NCBI RefSeq assembly: GCF_014773395.1
Contig: NZ_JACXAF010000006.1
Coordinates: 62,001 to 126,000, forward strand
Length of the DNA: 64,000 nucleotides
Source: Neiella litorisoli
Lineage (GTDB): Bacteria > Pseudomonadota > Gammaproteobacteria > Enterobacterales > Neiellaceae
Direction of reading: 5' to 3'
The position numbers were made by a program, and so were the translations under genes. Below are positions 9,933 through 18,300 of this stretch, piece by piece. How positions within the stretch are numbered: the first letter of the stretch is position 1; each line of letters starts with the position of its first letter. Under the pieces are notes generated by a model. The model saw nothing but the letters and a program-made list of their open reading frames with translations. It was not told the origin of the DNA and did no database searches.

Positions 9933-10277
9933 CTATGTGTCGGCTGCTGCTAAATTCGCATCAATGTAGTCGGTATTACGTCGGTAACTGGTAACGGCAT
10001 GGAAACGTCTTGGCGTTTTGGTCAGCCGTAAGTACTTCAGCCAAACTTTCTCAATATCACTCTGAGCCGTCGCGCCGTCATGAATAACGCTGACAAATTG
10101 CTGCTCTTCGGCATTTTCGGGTTGTAACTGGCCGTTTTCGAGCTGGGCCAATGTGGTGCCGTAACGGGTCAGTAAATCAGATTCTTTCAGGGTAAAGTCA
10201 CCCGATTTCTGAAAACCTCTGGCAAATTTTTGATTGTCGTAAAACCGAGTTGCCCCTTGGCGGATTTGAGTGTTCAT
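9933..10277 (-). CDS. maoP: MaoP (DUF413) macrodomain Ori protein
   Basis: A DUF413 protein of 114 residues similar to E. coli MaoP/YifE, which with the maoS DNA site helps organise the Ori macrodomain. Family-like features are RFYDNQKFARGF near the N-terminus, a GDFT-KE segment, and VWLKYLRLTKTPRRFH toward the C-terminus. The ATG at 10277 was chosen because GGAGAA lies about 8 bases upstream. A longer frame starting at 10481 would overlap the divergent LysR gene and lacks similarity. In E. coli maoP is also divergent from the LysR gene hdfR, exactly as here. Confidence 0.88.
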   Translation of the reverse strand: MNTQIRQGATRFYDNQKFARGFQKSGDFTLKESDLLTRYGTTLAQLENGQLQPENAEEQQFVSVIHDGATAQSDIEKVWLKYLRLTKTPRRFHAVTSYRRNTDYIDANLAAADT

Positions 10278-10366
10278 TCTGTGTTCTCCGTTTCTACCGA
10301 ATGGCTGCTTTTCGCACCAGAATTTGCGCGGAAAATAGTGGCCTTTGGGGCAAAAATGAAACGAAT

Positions 10367-10389
10367 AATTTTTGTCGTAACTACAAATT
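10367..10389. promoter_or_regulatory. Candidate LysR-type operator between maoP and hdfR
   Basis: The imperfect inverted repeat AATTTTTGT-N7-ACAAATT lies 41 to 64 bases before the hdfR start. It fits the T-N11-A type of site that LysR regulators use for autoregulation and control of the divergent gene. It is sequence-based only. Confidence 0.35.
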
Positions 10390-10430
10390 ATGTTTGTTAA
10401 TCTGCCGGAGCCAGTAGACAGGGGATTGCC

Positions 10431-11312
10431 ATGGATGTGAAAGTTTTCCAAACCTTTTTGGAAATAGCGAAAGAACGCCATTTTGGTAGAGCGGCCAATA
10501 ACCTATACATCACCCAGGCAGCCGCCAGCGCTCGCATCAAACAACTCGAATCGTTTTACAATGTCAGCCTGTTCAATCGTGATCGCAATAACATCAAACT
10601 GACTAGTGCTGGAGAGCGTTTGTTGGTGTATGCCGAGCAGATTGTCCAGACCATCGTGCAGTCAAAATCGGCATTGGCGCTGACCCAAGAACAAGCCATT
10701 CAACTGGTGCTTGCTGGTACACCCAATAGCTGGGATGCGTTTTTACATAACGCGTTTGGCGTTATCAGTGAAACCTTTGCAGGCTATTCGTTCAGCGTTG
10801 AAACCCTTGGCCGTGAGCAAATTGTTCGCTCGCTGCTCGATCGCACCCTCGATTTGGGTGTGACCTTTGATCCGCTGAAAACCGAAGAAATCCACTCGGC
10901 GATTATTGCCAAGCCTGAATTGGTGCTGGTCAGCTCGAAGCTGCAATCAAAATCTCAGGCAACAGCCGACAATTATATTTACGTCGATTGGGGCACTCGT
11001 TATGCCATTGAGCACACCGAGCGTCACCACGATATTCCGCCGCCAGTGCTGAGAACGTCGAACGGCCGGATTGCGCTGGATTTCATGCTGCAAAAAGGCG
11101 GCACCGCCTACCTCCCCAGAGCCATGGTTGAACCTTTTTTGGAATCTTCTCAGCTCTTTCTGCTGTCTGAAGATGACAGTTGGCTACGGCCTATTTACCT
11201 GAGTTATCGGAAGAACTCGCCCAACATCGATGCCATTCAAAATCTCGAACGCTTGTTGACACAAACAGAGCCCGAAGCGGCGTTTGTGATTAAGCAAGCA
11301 GGAGAGAGTTAG
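10431..11312 (+). CDS. hdfR: HdfR-like LysR-family transcriptional regulator
   Basis: A LysR regulator of 293 residues. The winged helix is at about 1-60 (MDVKVFQTFLEIAKERHFGR, then a TQAAASARIKQLE recognition helix), with a substrate-binding effector domain at about 90-290. AGGGGA lies 5 bases before the ATG. The divergent placement with maoP matches E. coli hdfR, which represses the flagellar master operon flhDC. Its effector and its targets in this organism are not visible. Confidence 0.85.
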   Translation: MDVKVFQTFLEIAKERHFGRAANNLYITQAAASARIKQLESFYNVSLFNRDRNNIKLTSAGERLLVYAEQIVQTIVQSKSALALTQEQAIQLVLAGTPNSWDAFLHNAFGVISETFAGYSFSVETLGREQIVRSLLDRTLDLGVTFDPLKTEEIHSAIIAKPELVLVSSKLQSKSQATADNYIYVDWGTRYAIEHTERHHDIPPPVLRTSNGRIALDFMLQKGGTAYLPRAMVEPFLESSQLFLLSEDDSWLRPIYLSYRKNSPNIDAIQNLERLLTQTEPEAAFVIKQAGES

Positions 11313-11424
11313 CCTGCTGTTTTTCACAAATTTTTTTTACCTTGCCGACAAATTAGTTTTGTTTTCCAAAGCAACTTTTTCGATATAGAAAAGGAGCTCG
11401 GAAGCAAGCGAATAGGAGCAAGTT

Positions 11425-11628
11425 ATGTTGCGTGAATTTGACTCTCATGATGATTACTCCGAAGCACCGGACTTCGAAGCACTTGATGGTGATGAGGCTT
11501 CGTTGAGTCGGAGTGAAAAGATGAAACGAAAACAGGCATTCCGAAAAAAACAAGACATCAGAGATCGGCTTTTCCAACTGCAAGAAGAAAAGTGGCTGCG
11601 GCAAGAGATCGATGATTTTTACGACTAA
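11425..11628 (+). CDS. Small acidic/charged protein, resembling the PA3496 family
   Basis: A hydrophilic protein of 67 residues with an acidic N-terminal half, a Lys/Arg-rich middle (EKMKRKQAFRKKQDIRDRL) and an LQEEKWLRQEIDDFYD tail. The charged arrangement ending in an acidic D-F-Y-D stretch resembles the short PA3496-type family annotated as putative envelope-integrity proteins; this is a weak recognition. The sequence AGGAGCAAGTT precedes the ATG. A stem-loop follows the stop codon. Confidence 0.7.
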   Translation: MLREFDSHDDYSEAPDFEALDGDEASLSRSEKMKRKQAFRKKQDIRDRLFQLQEEKWLRQEIDDFYD

Positions 11629-11654
11629 TACCAAAGGCGGTTGGCCTTTGGTAT
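11628..11654 (+). terminator. 11-bp stem-loop after the small charged protein
   Basis: The arms ATACCAAAGGC and GCCTTTGGTAT are separated by GGTTG, immediately after the stop codon. There is no T run, so termination strength is uncertain. It sits just before the next small gene and could separate the two transcription units. Confidence 0.45.
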
Positions 11655-11679
11655 GGATTACTGGCTCAAGGTAAACACG

Positions 11680-11940
11680 ATGAAACTGACATTACTTTTT
11701 GCAACGACTTTGCTCAGTACCGCGGTACTCGCAGAAGGCCCCGCTCCAAAAGATATTTATCAGGAAACGGTCGAACTCTGCAATGAGTGGGCTGACGATG
11801 ATGAGATACCAGCAGGCGAACGCCAGGAATATCTCAACAAGTGCATCAAAAACGATCTGGAAAATATGGGGTATACCGCAGACAAACCTGCCGGTGGAGA
11901 AAACCTCGATGCGATCGCTTTGAACAAGGATGGTGAGTAA
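11680..11940 (+). CDS. Small exported protein of unknown function
   Basis: A protein of 86 residues with a clear signal peptide (MKLTLLFATTLLSTAVLA, cleavage before E) and a mature acidic region of about 68 residues. The mature part has two cysteines (ELCNEW and NKCIKND) that could form a disulfide in the periplasm. The ATG at 11680, with AAGG upstream, gives the proper signal peptide; a frame opening at 11641 would put extra charged residues in front. I do not recognise the family. Confidence 0.75.
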   Translation: MKLTLLFATTLLSTAVLAEGPAPKDIYQETVELCNEWADDDEIPAGERQEYLNKCIKNDLENMGYTADKPAGGENLDAIALNKDGE

Positions 11941-12000
11941 TCACCCCACTCTGATCATGCTAGCCAGCCCGGGTTGTCGGCCAGTCATGACCTTGCCCGT

Positions 12001-12042
12001 AAAAGCCTCCTTAACCGCTTGGGTTAAATTGGAGGCTTTTTT
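12001..12042. terminator. Bidirectional Rho-independent terminator
   Basis: The arms AAAAGCCTCC and GGAGGCTTTT enclose a loop that has its own TTAACC/GGGTTAA pairing. T runs follow in both directions. It separates the rightward small exported protein from the leftward membrane protein. Confidence 0.85.
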
Positions 12043-12061
12043 CTTGTTGTTTAATAATTGG

Positions 12062-12706
12062 TTACCAAAACAGTGGCTGCATAAATTGTAAAAAGTACGA
12101 CGACAAAGACGGCAGCACTTGGCTGCTCGCTTCAATCGAAAAGGTTAGGTGATAAAACCAAAACATCGCCATCAAGCTGACCACATAAGCGAATGACATA
12201 ATCTGGTTGCAACGTTTGCCGAATGGTGAGCGCGCTAAGCTGACGATAGGCCCAACATAGATACTCACCAACCAAACAAAACCGCCGAGCAGGTGGATCA
12301 CCACGCCAAATACCGATACATCAATTTGCTCTAACTGAGCGCCTTGAGAAGCCAGCACAAAAGATTCATGTAGTGGCGCAAAAAAGGCGGTGGCCGCATT
12401 AGCCAACCCTGCATACATCAACAAGTCGCCGGCGATAAATGACCAATGATCGCAGCTGCCCGATGTGGAGATCGAAGAGGAGGCGATAAACGCAACCAAC
12501 GATAGCAACGATAATGCCAGCGCCAACAGTAGCGCCAAATCGGCACTCAAATGAACGCTGTGGTCAAAACCGGCAATGGTAACGCCGCCTTTGAAGCGAG
12601 GAAGTTGAGCGATTTGGAATGACACAATCGCAATGTTAAAGCCAACGACAGTTAACCTTGATCGCATTGCATTGATAGCAATTTGCGGATCAGTACTGCG
12701 GCTCAT
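12062..12706 (-). CDS. Inner-membrane protein of unknown function
   Basis: A protein of 214 residues with about five hydrophobic segments (about 17-35, 53-75, 88-110, 130-152 and 165-190). There are no recognisable catalytic motifs. It precedes the bidirectional terminator at 12001 and lies downstream of the AspT-type antiporter gene on the same strand, about 80 bases away, so it may share that transcript. I do not recognise the family and assign no function. Confidence 0.7.
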   Translation of the reverse strand: MSRSTDPQIAINAMRSRLTVVGFNIAIVSFQIAQLPRFKGGVTIAGFDHSVHLSADLALLLALALSLLSLVAFIASSSISTSGSCDHWSFIAGDLLMYAGLANAATAFFAPLHESFVLASQGAQLEQIDVSVFGVVIHLLGGFVWLVSIYVGPIVSLARSPFGKRCNQIMSFAYVVSLMAMFWFYHLTFSIEASSQVLPSLSSYFLQFMQPLFW

Positions 12707-12787
12707 ATTTTGTCTCCTAACTGACTACCAAACGCCCCAGCACTCCGTGGTGGCTGGGGCGTGACTCCGGCGTAGTTCAAACCGTCG

Positions 12788-14653
12788 CTAAGAAAAGACC
12801 ATGGCAATGTAACCAAGGATCAGCACCACCGCCGAAGTCAGAGCGTAAGGCACTGGGTAAGCCACTGCGGCAATACCACTTTGCGATAGATCTTGAATGC
12901 CGTTTAACGCAGGCGTGCTATTACGACCGCCAGCACAAGCGCCAGCTAGAACCACAGGGTTCATTTTTCGGAAGTAATAGCCATAGAGCCAAGCGATAAA
13001 GGGAGGCAACAGTGCGCCCATCATGCCCAGCAAGGCAATCCAAAGAACTACAGTTCCTTGAAATGACGACATGATCTTAGGGCCGACACCGGCCGCAAGA
13101 ACCGCAACAAACAGACTTAAACCAATGTCGTTAAGGAACGCTCGCGCTCCTTCGCTAGTGGGGCCACCAAACTCGGGGTTTCGCGTGCGCAGCCAGGATA
13201 TGACAATGCCAGATAGCATGCAGCCTGCCGAAGTACCTAGCGCGAAGGGAATGCCGCCAAGCTCAATACTGGCATGGCCAATGACAAAGCCAATAAACAG
13301 GGCAATCGACATAAAGGACACTTCGGTGTAGGTGCTTTCAACAATGGGCACACCTTTGAGTGATTTAGCTGCTTGGTCGACGCACCACTTAGGCCCAGCA
13401 AGTCGCAGTACATCGCCTTTTTCGACCACTGTTTTGGCAAGGTGAGGAATGGCGACGCCAGCTCTAAACATGGATTTCAAGTGAACCCCAAAACCAATTT
13501 CACGACCAAGTTCGGCTAGCGTTTTACCAGCATATTCGCTTTTACCGACATGCACATCGGCGACCTCAATCTCCACCATTCTTGCTCTTGGTTCTGACAC
13601 CTCTTTACCGACTTTGTCGGCTCCTGTGAGCAATAACGAGTAGTCACCGGCTACGCCAATAACATCACCCAACTGCAGTGCAGGGTTGGTTTGCGCATCA
13701 ATCACCTCGTCACCTCGCACGATTTTTAAAACCGCCGCGCGTGGCGCAAGCTGGTACAAATCGGTGACCGTTTTACCAACCAACTCCTCATGTTCAACCA
13801 AGTAGGAGCGGATCTGGGTATCGGTAAAACCAAGCAGGGAAGCGCCAGCCGTTCCGGGTAATGCACCGCCATCTTCACCGCCACTAAATTCATCTTCGGC
13901 GATTTTAGCTTCTGCGACCGCATCGCGGCCAAACATCTTCGGTAAGTACTTGATCAGCAGAATAATAAAAATGGATGAAAGCACATAACTGATGGCATAA
14001 CCGGCAGCCATATTGGCACCAACCATGTCCGCGGTAACGCCTTCTGGCAGCTGATAGGCACCGCTGTTGACTGCCGATTGGGCAACCCCCATCACCGCTG
14101 TGACGGTGTAGCTACCGGAAATAATTCCGGCGGCATAACCTGGCCCCAAGTCAAGAAATTTGACGCCAAAGAAAACAATCAGGAAGTTGGCAAACACCAC
14201 GATTAAACCAATGACTAAGAAGTCGATGCCGCCGCGAGCTAAACCTGAAAAGAACTGAGGGCCGACCCGCATACCCAAGGCATACATAAACAACATCAAG
14301 AAAATATCTTCAACCAGTCCCGGTATATCGTAGCTAATGCCATATAGAGCGCTAGATACCAAGGCAATCAGAATACCTGTCACTAAGGTCCCTGCGGTTG
14401 CCCCTAAACAGATCCCACCAACGGTGATCCGGCCAAGCGGATAACCAATGGCAAGTGTCAGAAACAAATAGGCAAACGGGTTTTGCGCTAAATAACTGAG
14501 CGCCCAAGCGATACCTTGAGGCTCTGCTGGCGCTGCTGCGGCATATGCATTGCCAATGTAAAGCACTGCCAGTAACAAGAGGCCCAATGCCATACTGGCC
14601 ATGGGTTTAGAAAGGCTCGCAACGCGCGCCCCTTGATGGATAGTTTTGTTCAT
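12788..14653 (-). CDS. AspT/YbjL-type antiporter, probable amino acid exchanger partnered with GadB
   Basis: A membrane exchanger of about 621 residues from the aspartate:alanine exchanger family. An N-terminal extension with a hydrophobic helix precedes the first AspT domain (about 60-245), two TrkA_C/RCK_C regulatory domains (about 285-440) and a second AspT membrane domain (about 450-620). In the family, electrogenic exchange of an acidic amino acid for its decarboxylation product consumes a cytoplasmic proton. It is directly downstream of glutamate decarboxylase, so glutamate:GABA exchange is inferred. ATG 14653 fits AGGG about 10 bases upstream; a GTG one codon earlier is also open. Confidence 0.85.
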   Translation of the reverse strand: MNKTIHQGARVASLSKPMASMALGLLLLAVLYIGNAYAAAAPAEPQGIAWALSYLAQNPFAYLFLTLAIGYPLGRITVGGICLGATAGTLVTGILIALVSSALYGISYDIPGLVEDIFLMLFMYALGMRVGPQFFSGLARGGIDFLVIGLIVVFANFLIVFFGVKFLDLGPGYAAGIISGSYTVTAVMGVAQSAVNSGAYQLPEGVTADMVGANMAAGYAISYVLSSIFIILLIKYLPKMFGRDAVAEAKIAEDEFSGGEDGGALPGTAGASLLGFTDTQIRSYLVEHEELVGKTVTDLYQLAPRAAVLKIVRGDEVIDAQTNPALQLGDVIGVAGDYSLLLTGADKVGKEVSEPRARMVEIEVADVHVGKSEYAGKTLAELGREIGFGVHLKSMFRAGVAIPHLAKTVVEKGDVLRLAGPKWCVDQAAKSLKGVPIVESTYTEVSFMSIALFIGFVIGHASIELGGIPFALGTSAGCMLSGIVISWLRTRNPEFGGPTSEGARAFLNDIGLSLFVAVLAAGVGPKIMSSFQGTVVLWIALLGMMGALLPPFIAWLYGYYFRKMNPVVLAGACAGGRNSTPALNGIQDLSQSGIAAVAYPVPYALTSAVVLILGYIAMVFS

Positions 14654-14732
14654 CACATGACATCCCTATACAAATCCAAAGTGAGGAAGCAGCAAGTTGC
14701 CGCTTCCTTCTAACAAGTCGCTAATTTCACGA

Positions 14733-16106
14733 TTAGCACTTACCTGATGACACTTTGTGAGGGTCATGTAATTTCGGTGGTGTGGCGTTGCCGCCATGCT
14801 CCTCAAGATATTCACACGCCATTTCAATATCTTGGACTAAGATCTCCGAAGCATCTCTGTTCAAGTGAGGACGAACCACAATTCGAAGGCTATTCACTTC
14901 TTGAGCATTTGCCGGCATTGAGTAAGCAGAGAGGATCCAGCCGCGCTCTCTAACCTTGTTGGAGATATCAAACTCGTTGTAGCGGGTGACTGATTTATCC
15001 AGCGTTAATGCAACCACTGGAATGCGCTGGGTTTCGTTCATGATCTTGAATTTGCCCGTTGCGGTCAGACGATCACGAATGTATTCAGCGTTCGCCACCG
15101 TTTGTTTCATGATTCTGGTATAGCCCTCGCGCCCGAGGCGAATAAAGTTATAGTACTGAGCCATGACCGTGGCGGAGCTCTTACTAAAGTTCAGCGTTGC
15201 TGTTGCTGCCTCGCCACCTAAGTAGTTGACGTAGAAAACTAAGTCTTCATTAAAAACAGCTCGGTCTTTGAAGATAATCCAACCTAGGCCCGGAGGAACT
15301 AAACCAAATTTGTGGCCCGATGCGTTAATGGATTGCACTCGTGGTAAGCGGAAATCCCACTCGTAATCAGGGTATAGGAATGGGTTGACAAAACCGCCCG
15401 AAGCGCCGTCGATATGCATTGGAATAGAAACGCCGGTTTTTTCTTCGTATGCATCCAGCCAATCATGAATCGCCTGAAAGTCGTCGTCTTCACCGGTAAA
15501 GGTTTGGCCAGCAATGGCAACGACGCAAATGGTGTTCTCGTCAACATACTCGTCGAGCTGATCAGCGTTAAGACAGTACTGGCCCGGTTCAAGCGGCACA
15601 ATTCGTGGCTCTACATCAAAGTATTTGAGGAATTTTTTCCACACGATTTGGACGTTACCGCCGGTGACCATATTTGGCTTAGTGGTATCTTTACCGGCCT
15701 TTTCGCGCGCCTGACGCCAGTTCCATTTGTGTGCTAATCCAGCCAACATGCAGGCTTCAGATGAGCCAATGGTTGCTGCGCCATAAGGTTCGGCATCTTT
15801 CGGCCCGTTCCACAGGTGATGCAGCCATTTGACGCACATATCCTCGGTGTGCTTGGTGTGTGGGTACATGTCCGGATCGGCGAAGTTACGAAACGAGCCA
15901 TCTTTAAAGATCTCAGCGGCTTCTGGCTCAGTAAAGGTGGTGACAAAAGAGGACAAATTGAGCATCGGGTTGGCATCTGTCCAGCATTCGCTTTTCACTA
16001 AAGCTTGTGCTGCGCGGGCCGACATTCCTTCTTCTGGAAAGTTTTCAGGTAGTTCTAAATTAAATTGCTCGTACGGCGTTAGGTCGGCATGTTTAATTGG
16101 AGGCAT
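14733..16106 (-). CDS. gadB: Glutamate decarboxylase
   Basis: A PLP-dependent decarboxylase of 457 residues, close to E. coli GadB (466). It converts glutamate plus H+ to GABA plus CO2. The PLP-lysine motif SINASGHKFGLVPPG is at about 270-284, with AEPYGAATIGSSEACMLAG upstream and HIDGASGGF holding the cofactor aspartate. The C-terminal HKVSSGKC still carries the lysine that in E. coli caps the PLP at neutral pH. It is followed by an AspT-type antiporter instead of GadC. This supports a proton-consuming acid-resistance role. Confidence 0.95.
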   Translation of the reverse strand: MPPIKHADLTPYEQFNLELPENFPEEGMSARAAQALVKSECWTDANPMLNLSSFVTTFTEPEAAEIFKDGSFRNFADPDMYPHTKHTEDMCVKWLHHLWNGPKDAEPYGAATIGSSEACMLAGLAHKWNWRQAREKAGKDTTKPNMVTGGNVQIVWKKFLKYFDVEPRIVPLEPGQYCLNADQLDEYVDENTICVVAIAGQTFTGEDDDFQAIHDWLDAYEEKTGVSIPMHIDGASGGFVNPFLYPDYEWDFRLPRVQSINASGHKFGLVPPGLGWIIFKDRAVFNEDLVFYVNYLGGEAATATLNFSKSSATVMAQYYNFIRLGREGYTRIMKQTVANAEYIRDRLTATGKFKIMNETQRIPVVALTLDKSVTRYNEFDISNKVRERGWILSAYSMPANAQEVNSLRIVVRPHLNRDASEILVQDIEMACEYLEEHGGNATPPKLHDPHKVSSGKC

Positions 16107-16523
16107 AATGAGAATCCCTATCTACATTAATTTTTGTCAACAAAATGAAATAGATGAAAAGGCCTTTGCTTTACTTGAAGTCGTAACTTCAGATACCCAA
16201 CAGACAGTAAAAAACGACAGCGAAGGCTTTAGCTAAAACGCCAAATAACATTGCTTGGAAAACGACTGGATAACTCAGCTAGATTCGGCTGACTACGTGC
16301 TAGCCCCTGAATACAGGGCGATAAACTGCTCCCTGCATGACTAGCCCTATTGGGTATAGCAGCTATTTGTGACAAACCAAGGAATATTGATTTTCGAAGT
16401 GAAAAAAATGGCCTAAATGTATTTAGCCGTCTGTTTGGAGGAATTGCTTGCCAGCTCATGGGATGAGCTGGCAAGCATCTAATTCATTGGCGGCACCTTT
16501 TACGGCTGCCTGATTACCAAGGA
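16107..16523. other. Intergenic region between gadB and the porin gene
   Basis: About 417 bases without a convincing gene. An 81-codon leftward frame (16229-16474) lacks a ribosome binding site, and its start lies inside the palindrome at 16446-16476. The region should hold the gadB promoter near 16110-16200, which is AT-rich, but I see no unambiguous -35/-10 pair. Confidence 0.5.
16446..16476. terminator. Perfect 14-bp hairpin downstream of the porin gene
   Basis: The arms GCTTGCCAGCTCAT and ATGAGCTGGCAAGC flank a GGG loop. It lies 47 bases past the porin stop codon in its transcription direction. There is no T run, so it may act as a 3' stabiliser or Rho-assisted terminator. Confidence 0.5.
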
Positions 16524-17714
16524 TTACAGTGACAAACGTACGCCAACACCATAAACATCTTCACCACTGGTGCCGTTGTAATCGCTGTCGTCAATTCGGA
16601 TTTCTGAGAACAGCATAAAGTGCTTGGTCCAGCGGAAGGCGACGCCACCGACGTAATAGAGCATTTCCGTGGTGTCTGTTAGCTCGGTACCATTGCGCTC
16701 GTTGTAGCTGTCAATGACGTCTGAGTAGTTGTCATCATCATCGCTCAGGTAATTGTGACCGCCATACACCACCCACTGTTTGTTGAAGCCATAACTAATC
16801 AGGGACTCATGACCTTCGGCGTCATACATAATGCCCTGATCATCAAACTCATGACTGTCGGTGGAGGCATAAACAAATGAGGCGTATAGCCCTTCTGCTA
16901 GCGGTCCGTTACCGTACTTAACACCGAATGCCAGTGCTTTATCGTCCACTTTCAGGCGAATATTCTCCGACTCCTGCTCGCCCTTAAACTCCAGATCGGC
17001 TTCGTTGTAGGTGACACCAATGGTCAGTGGGGCATTCAGCTCAAAGACATATTGCAAGCTAGCACCGTACGATGAGTCAAAATCGCCATCGCGGCCGACA
17101 AAGCCATCATCACTGACGAAATCTTCAAAGGTGATATCGCCTGGATCAACCTGCAGCTGCAAACCCAATTTGAATCCGCCCCACTGCTTTCGGTAGGTGA
17201 CTGCATTTTCTGCTCGACCGGTTCCTGACAAACCACCATCGCCGGAGAAGTTATAAGTCCCCGAGCCTTCACCACCAAACATTAAATATTCGTCGGTATA
17301 GGCGGTGACATCGTAATAGGCTGACCACTGTTTACCGACTTTAATGGCACCATACTTATCGTGGGTTAGGCCAATATTGCCCTGTCTTAAACTGATGGTG
17401 TCGTCTTTGTCGCCAGAAGAAAGTGACGGTAAGCCATCACCATTGATTACTAGGCTGTTGCCGGAATTAGTCGTTTTAATCGCCCATTCGAGATAGGCGC
17501 TTGCCTGCCATTCATTGTCGATTTGGTGATCGAATTGAAAGCCCAAGCGAGATGAGCCGTCTTTCGCAGTGAAATCGCTATCGGTGTAGAGGCCATCAAT
17601 TTCAAAGTAGCCTTTAATGTGAGCGGTTAAGTGGTCGTTTTCGAATAATTGATAAGCGTGAGAAGATGTGGCGCAGCATCCCAAAGCTATCCACAAGGCG
17701 TGTTTTTTCCACAT
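16524..17714 (-). CDS. Outer-membrane porin
   Basis: A protein of 396 residues with a signal peptide (MWKKHALWIALGCCATSSHA) and a body of alternating aromatic and polar beta strands, with an acidic, glycine-rich composition typical of trimeric general porins. Segments such as GAIKVGKQWSAYYDVTAYTD match the porin L3 and strand region. The C-terminal strand ends GVGVRLSL, with a terminal leucine instead of the usual phenylalanine. AGGA lies near the start. It would allow diffusion of small solutes; specificity cannot be told. Confidence 0.85.
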   Translation of the reverse strand: MWKKHALWIALGCCATSSHAYQLFENDHLTAHIKGYFEIDGLYTDSDFTAKDGSSRLGFQFDHQIDNEWQASAYLEWAIKTTNSGNSLVINGDGLPSLSSGDKDDTISLRQGNIGLTHDKYGAIKVGKQWSAYYDVTAYTDEYLMFGGEGSGTYNFSGDGGLSGTGRAENAVTYRKQWGGFKLGLQLQVDPGDITFEDFVSDDGFVGRDGDFDSSYGASLQYVFELNAPLTIGVTYNEADLEFKGEQESENIRLKVDDKALAFGVKYGNGPLAEGLYASFVYASTDSHEFDDQGIMYDAEGHESLISYGFNKQWVVYGGHNYLSDDDDNYSDVIDSYNERNGTELTDTTEMLYYVGGVAFRWTKHFMLFSEIRIDDSDYNGTSGEDVYGVGVRLSL

Positions 17715-18300
17715 TTGGAGGAATCCTTCTTCGATTAGTTGTTATCTGAACGCTCAATCGCATTAGCAGTGCGTGGACGCTCTGAACCTAAGCGTAGTCG
17801 AATTGGCCTGCCTAACAAACTGTAATTGAGTGTCTAGAGAAGACTGATCGATTCAACGCCACATTTGACCTATCGATGAACAACTTTGAACTGTCACACC
17901 AGGTGCATACTCTTCAACCTCATTGAGGTGATCAAACGAATATAATTCCATTTGAATCGGCCCCCCATTATCGTTCGATACAAAATTACTACTTTGCATA
18001 TTAATCCCCTTTTAATTCGAATAACTCGCCTTCCTGACGCTCGATAACAAAGCTAAGAACGAATTCTTAAGCTTAGGGCTATATTATAATTGATTATTTA
18101 CAAAAATTTAGGCTAATAAATATTTTATCCCAATAAAATAATGCATTTATAGTGCAATATTATATGGTACGTTTAATTCTATATTGAAAAACAGTTAGAT
18201 AGGTTAACGAAAAAAGATCGAAATTTTTTTGAAAAAAATCATATTTGAAGAAAAAGCAGGGGAGTTCTGATAAACCGAACGTCTGTCAGACTAAATATAT
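17715..18300. other. AT-rich region at the left side of the accessory island
   Basis: About 586 bases between the porin and the kinase. Bases 18060-18290 are very AT-rich with A and T runs. It contains the 48-codon frame described separately (17853-17999). No tRNA, integrase or transposase is visible. This is the most likely zone for the left boundary of the island, but I could not find a copy of the Tn7-like end repeats seen at 38027-38114. Confidence 0.45.
17853..17999 (-). CDS. Candidate 48-residue small protein
   Basis: An ATG at 17999 is preceded by AGGGGA with proper spacing and runs 48 codons to TGA. The peptide is acidic in the middle (LNEVEEYAPG) and ends in VTVQSCSSIGQMWR. The single Cys and Ser-rich tail after a Pro-Gly are loosely like a peptide precursor, but no modification enzyme is nearby. 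It is on the same strand as the kinase, about 300 bases downstream. It could also be a chance frame. Confidence 0.4.
   Translation of the reverse strand: MQSSNFVSNDNGGPIQMELYSFDHLNEVEEYAPGVTVQSCSSIGQMWR

Noticed and set aside
9933-10481. Longer 182-codon version of the maoP frame
   Set aside because: The extra 68 codons overlap the divergent hdfR gene; a good ribosome binding site supports the start at 10277.
16229-16474. 81-codon leftward frame between gadB and the porin
   Set aside because: No ribosome binding site, its start is within a palindrome, and the composition is not protein-like.
18040-18275. GATAA words near 18043 and 18269 as the partner target duplication of the Tn7-like element
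   Set aside because: Neither is followed by a TGT terminus or by TnsB-like repeats, so the left end remains unidentified.
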